Shown one piece after another: positions 29,201-31,791 of a stretch of 31,791 nucleotides of DNA; within the stretch, counting starts at the first letter, position 1; every line of letters begins with the position of its first letter. Source of the DNA: a virus. Location: IMG/VR virus record IMGVR_UViG_3300011258_000102, positions 1,000-32,790 of that record. One strand, written 5' to 3'. The position numbers and the translations under genes are program-made. The notes under the pieces are model-generated. The model was given only the letters and a program-made list of their open reading frames with translations, was not told where the DNA came from and did not search any database.

Positions 29201-30509
29201 ACTAATTGAATTTAGTGTAAAAGAACATAATGGTACAGCCACAGCTAAAGATATTGAATATCTCAGACGTTATGGAATAGATAAAGACACTAGTAGAGAG
29301 ATTTCAAGTGCAGGTTGGGAAATGTCAGAGGGTGGTATGTATCTTGCTAACACTGATAAATGGACAACTGGAATTGTGTTTCCTGATTCAACAGCAAAAA
29401 TAATATATGGTAAAACTGGTAAAACTATCGAAGGCAGATACATTCCTGCTTTTTTTAGAAAGAATGAAAATGCTATATATATTGATAGAGATTATATTAA
29501 GGGTGAAATGTTTGAGTCACAAGCATGGACTAATCCAAAACTAGAAGGTGTAAAGCCATTATCTATTACTGAGTTTAAAGAGCCACAAGATTGGTTGGAT
29601 TTTGTAGTTATGCACGAAATAATGCACACAAGAAACAGTGCAAAAAGTTTAAATATTGATTTGCGAAAAAAAGGTGGCAAAGCAGAATACGAAAATAAAA
29701 TAAATGAATTAGCATTAGAAGCAATTAAGAAACAACAAAAAGTATCTGATTCTACTGTTGATAAATTTAGGGTGGCTATGAACTCAGGTGTAGCAAATAC
29801 AGTAGTAATGGGTACACCTGCTGATAAACCTATTATTTCAGATGGAGTTGCCTATATTCCAAAATGGATTGGTGAAAAGTTTGGTTTAAAAGAAGATGCA
29901 AGATATCGTGGATATACAAGAGTAGAAACTGGATTAGCAGGTTTACCATTTCAATTCTTTTCTTATAGTTTTGCTGCTGCAAATAAAATTACTGCAGCCA
30001 TGGCAACTGGACAAGCAAAGAATAGAGCAGTAGCTATGATAACTGGTATGGGTCTTGGTTATATGTCACTGTCAATTAAATATGAATTAGCAGGTACAAG
30101 TTATTTATGGGATAAAATGTCGATAGAAGATAAAATGGCTAGATCATTTGATGCTTCAGGATTAGCAGCAATATATAGTGATGCTTTTTATACTGGTATG
30201 CAAACATCACTTGCATTAGGTGGACCTGATATATCACAAGGATTATTGCAACCTAAATTTCCACAAGATCCAAGTTATGTAGATGCTTTTACTGCTATTG
30301 GTGGAGCAGGACCAAGTATTGGATATGATCTTACTGAGGGTGCATATAAGTTTGCAGTTGAAGGTGACATGAAGGGTGCATCTCAATTTGTAAAAAATCT
30401 TCCATTTATGCGATTGTGGTTTTTAAGAGATCATGTGAACGAATTTGGAAGAATGTTGCAAGACACAGACGAAAATGATATAGATAAATTATTAAGGAAT
30501 AGATTTTAA
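26283..30509 (+). CDS. Giant internal virion protein (gp16-like) with HExxH peptidase motif
   Basis: The protein has 1408 aa. The N-terminal part has a long Gly/Ala-rich hydrophobic region (roughly residues 120-215, IPFGGFTVNAATAAFRTG and VAFSFVGGALIGGAVGAVV) suited to membrane entry, followed by long helical stretches. The C-terminal third includes VVMHEIMHTR: His1111, Glu1112 and His1115 of a zinc peptidase HExxH motif, with a candidate third ligand Glu1137 in EYENKINELA. T7 gp16 instead has a lytic transglycosylase at its N-terminus, not seen here. The protein likely forms the inner part of the ejection channel and may cut wall peptides during entry. It directly follows the gp15-like gene; the end overlaps the fibre gene. 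Confidence 0.85.
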   Translation: MVDAFRGRLGPDIISEDQIFRLQTRGSTPQFTLDTDDGHSIYDTAAAQLGYSYMPLIDAVSNAVRFRDEEDPDYNPLTDMMGYEEYSKELIDAKNEEHMRELKTQIDENRERRQILAESSIPTQLIAGIFDPINLFAIPFGGFTVNAATAAFRTGRGVALLTGLQEAGRLPFDPLGTVNEAAGNVAFSFVGGALIGGAVGAVVSRQVGAIKKLEEDALDLMKQVNETPDATLLQKAKESKSDRPFSVEKEVIVDKSGKSSPRYTTEYLQGLKKALPKEKFGNEKRLADMKQKGHDLIAEDLPRIKENLKNARERLAKITESGEKTVVQSTIRDLEKQMELGNAYNKTVDDLETNQRILSQIDAELSFRRVEEDAQLNTELADPVSLEKNWFLDSFLYKAIPTPLKVALQDSKIPTMVKELLVDLIGDSGMTLVKNKFGLATNNSVYQLSKIREGEWVATHDILRTIYSEQFGKNLYAMDIDIDDVVSRVRKRTTYHDWLESTYKKILKQEPLTDIEKRVKSQIDGFFQRWEKRLRDEGIIGSSSSIVKEIQKKQLRVFRDVKELQKMAVLDQEMSVRYKDILDQLDAQFTGKAEKLGLTQEQLKFLENLKMKAAKGTFLPTPLLAKKNTIISRLNKNNFDLQDLDVNLRDTKKKAVLPANEEFFFPRYWSVEKIKANRAKFAQVLSDWFRTNPTVMVTKADGTKLRRSAETPEEISRATTPDSISKRVDNTIKAITKEGVDLTDDSFAFYGYGKSSHFRHRELDIPNALVTDFIEANPVQVMRIYTQRVAPKYEFSKKYGGRTIDEVLDDIDDDLINAGRSMREINKFRKNFLHSYDRVVGRVLTNPARLDMKFANMLRDLAQLNYLGSAGISSIPDAAKVLMEHELKNVFKGLYNILSDSKVRMTRKELRVAAEALEILQGDAHMKFVEDLTNNPLENGFRTKARSAFYILNGLAPITNIIKKLDGIVRQHELIEFSVKEHNGTATAKDIEYLRRYGIDKDTSREISSAGWEMSEGGMYLANTDKWTTGIVFPDSTAKIIYGKTGKTIEGRYIPAFFRKNENAIYIDRDYIKGEMFESQAWTNPKLEGVKPLSITEFKEPQDWLDFVVMHEIMHTRNSAKSLNIDLRKKGGKAEYENKINELALEAIKKQQKVSDSTVDKFRVAMNSGVANTVVMGTPADKPIISDGVAYIPKWIGEKFGLKEDARYRGYTRVETGLAGLPFQFFSYSFAAANKITAAMATGQAKNRAVAMITGMGLGYMSLSIKYELAGTSYLWDKMSIEDKMARSFDASGLAAIYSDAFYTGMQTSLALGGPDISQGLLQPKFPQDPSYVDAFTAIGGAGPSIGYDLTEGAYKFAVEGDMKGASQFVKNLPFMRLWFLRDHVNEFGRMLQDTDENDIDKLLRNRF

Positions 30510-31791
30510 TGACTATAGCTTTAAGTGCAAATACTCCAAGAGTGAGTTACACAGTTAATGAGGGTGCTAGTCAAACTTCATTCACTGTACCATTCGTATT
30601 TTTTACTGCATCAACAGATCTCAATGTTTTTGTTGATAATACTGCTCGGACATTTGATGCAAGTACATCAAACACATCACAATATACTGTGAGTGGTGGC
30701 AATGGATCTACTGGATCTATAACAACTTCTGTTACTGGTGCATCTGGTGGCAGTACTGTTGTCATTACAAGAGCAGTGCCATTGTCTCGTACCACAGACT
30801 TTCCAAGTTCAGGTGCATTTGAGGTAGCTAAACTAAATACGGAGTTAGATACTGTTACTGCAATACAATCTGATTTTAATGATGCTGCATCACGAGGAGT
30901 AAGGCTACAAGATTCTGATACTGCAGTATCAATGGAGTTGCCATTACTGGCTAGTCGTAAAGGTACAGTTTTAGGATTTAATGCAAGTACTGGTGCTGCA
31001 GAGGCAGGTCCTACAATTACTGCAGTGCAGTCTTTGTCGGCAGTCACAGCATCTATTAATTTATTAGGTACTTCTGCAGTAGTAGAGGACATGGGTTTAC
31101 TTGCCACATCTGCAGTCATAGAAGATATGGGTCTTTTAGCTACATCAGGCAATGTAACAGCTATGGGATTGTTAGGTGTTAGTAGTGTTATCACTGACAT
31201 GGGTATTTTAGGTACTGCCGATATTGTAGAGGACATGGGATTTCTAGGAACATCAGCTAACGTAACAGCTATGGGTCACTTAGGCACTAGTGCTAACGTA
31301 ACTGCAATGGGCAAACTAGGTAATGATGCCACTGTAGCTGACATGGCTATACTTGGTACAGATGCAGTAGTTGCTAACATGGCAACTCTTGCAACCAGTG
31401 ATATTATTGCTGATCTTAATACACTAGCCACAAGTGACATTGTAACTGATATGAATCTATTAGCTACTTCAGCCAATGTTACGGCAATGGGAGTACTAGG
31501 AACTTCGGCAAATGTAACGGCTATGGGATTACTGGGAACAAGTGCAGTTGTTACTGACTTGGGAATACTTGGTACTACAGCTATTGTAGAAGATATGGGC
31601 ATACTTGCTACAAGTGCCAATGTAACTGCAATGGGATTACTTGGTACTAGTGCTGTTGTAGAAGATATGGGATTATTAGGTACTGCTGCAGTGGTAGAAG
31701 ATATGGGTCTTTTAGCAACCAGTGCAGTAATAGAAGATATGGGTTTGTTAGCAACTTCAGCTAACGTAACTAACATGGCTACATTAGGTGC
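30509..31791 (+). CDS. Tail fibre with T7 gp17-type N-terminus (3' truncated)
   Basis: The window holds 427 codons plus two bases; no stop is reached. The start overlaps the previous stop in TAATG. Residues 1-160 match the T7 gp17 N-terminal attachment domain: VSYTVNEGASQTSFTVPFVFF, DLNVFVDNT, TVVITRAVPLSRTTDFPSSGAF and EVAKLNTELDTVTAIQSDFNDAASR. This part binds the portal/tubular-protein rim. From residue 185 the protein consists of regular 12-residue repeats that continue past the edge. It is the main receptor-binding fibre. Its C-terminus may be the fragment at 1-342. Confidence 0.9.
   Translation, partial: MTIALSANTPRVSYTVNEGASQTSFTVPFVFFTASTDLNVFVDNTARTFDASTSNTSQYTVSGGNGSTGSITTSVTGASGGSTVVITRAVPLSRTTDFPSSGAFEVAKLNTELDTVTAIQSDFNDAASRGVRLQDSDTAVSMELPLLASRKGTVLGFNASTGAAEAGPTITAVQSLSAVTASINLLGTSAVVEDMGLLATSAVIEDMGLLATSGNVTAMGLLGVSSVITDMGILGTADIVEDMGFLGTSANVTAMGHLGTSANVTAMGKLGNDATVADMAILGTDAVVANMATLATSDIIADLNTLATSDIVTDMNLLATSANVTAMGVLGTSANVTAMGLLGTSAVVTDLGILGTTAIVEDMGILATSANVTAMGLLGTSAVVEDMGLLGTAAVVEDMGLLATSAVIEDMGLLATSANVTNMATLG
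31061..31791 (+). repeat. Twenty 36-bp tandem repeats in the tail-fibre gene
   Basis: From 31061 twenty uninterrupted 36-base units (12 codons each) run to 31780, with 11 bases of a further unit at the edge. The consensus is LLGTSA-(V/N)-V-(E/T)-(D/A)-M-G. Two flavours are intermixed, AVVEDMG and ANVTAMG. Codons differ widely between units while the protein is kept, and no unit has gained or lost a base. It forms a rod of the fibre shaft, probably trimeric. Confidence 0.92.

Noticed and set aside
30571-31776. Two long - strand frames (221 and 166 codons) opposite the tail-fibre gene.
   Set aside because: They mirror the codon structure of the fibre and its 12-residue repeats, giving monotonous TALVPSNPIAV-type sequence, and have no gene context.
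1-31791. CRISPR array, insertion sequence, integrase or attachment site.
   Set aside because: No repeat-spacer series, transposase, recombinase or tRNA-end duplication is seen. The only regular repeats are the in-frame fibre repeats, which have no spacers.

Overview
The window looks like most of the genome of a small lytic tailed phage with a short, T7/podovirus-type tail. The base composition is AT-rich by eye, and many of the small hypothetical proteins resemble ones recurrent in marine podoviruses, so a marine bacterial host is likely; an alphaproteobacterium such as a Pelagibacter relative is only a guess. No RNA polymerase, DNA polymerase, primase, helicase or integrase gene is visible, so this is not a classical T7 or temperate layout.

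Layout. Positions 1-4153 (+ strand) hold the 3' end of a tail-fibre gene, a second fibre protein with a self-cleaving S74 C-terminus, several small virion or lysis-associated proteins, a holin and a T4-type lysozyme, ending in a hairpin terminator near 4174-4229. Positions 4300-11672 (- strand) form the early/DNA-metabolism arm: a ParB-like protein, a winged-helix protein, an SSB-like protein with an acidic DEIPF tip, an ERF annealase, a YqaJ-type exonuclease, a run of very small overlapping genes, two overlapping replication-associated proteins, a PD-(D/E)XK endonuclease, an XRE-type regulator, a DUF932 protein and a 157-aa unknown. Positions 11673-12397 are a gene-free, unusually structured control region between the two divergent arms. 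It contains an inverted duplication of the start and leader of the 157-aa gene (the second copy is frameshifted) and a series of perfect hairpins. From 12398 the + strand carries the late arm: small terminase, four very basic small proteins, large terminase, portal, scaffold, a gp13-like protein, capsid, decoration protein, tail tubular A and B, three ejection (internal virion) proteins and a T7-type tail fibre that runs off the right edge inside a 36-bp repeat array.

How it works together. The late arm can be read as one rightward programme that probably continues across the missing piece from the right edge into 1-4153 (fibres, then lysis). The early arm is read leftward. The two arms diverge at 11.7-12.4 kb and converge at 4.2 kb. 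Exonuclease, ERF annealase and SSB-like protein form a single-strand-annealing recombination set. Polymerase functions would have to come from the host or from sequence outside the window. The last base cannot be joined directly to the first without breaking the fibre reading frame, so some sequence is absent between the edges.
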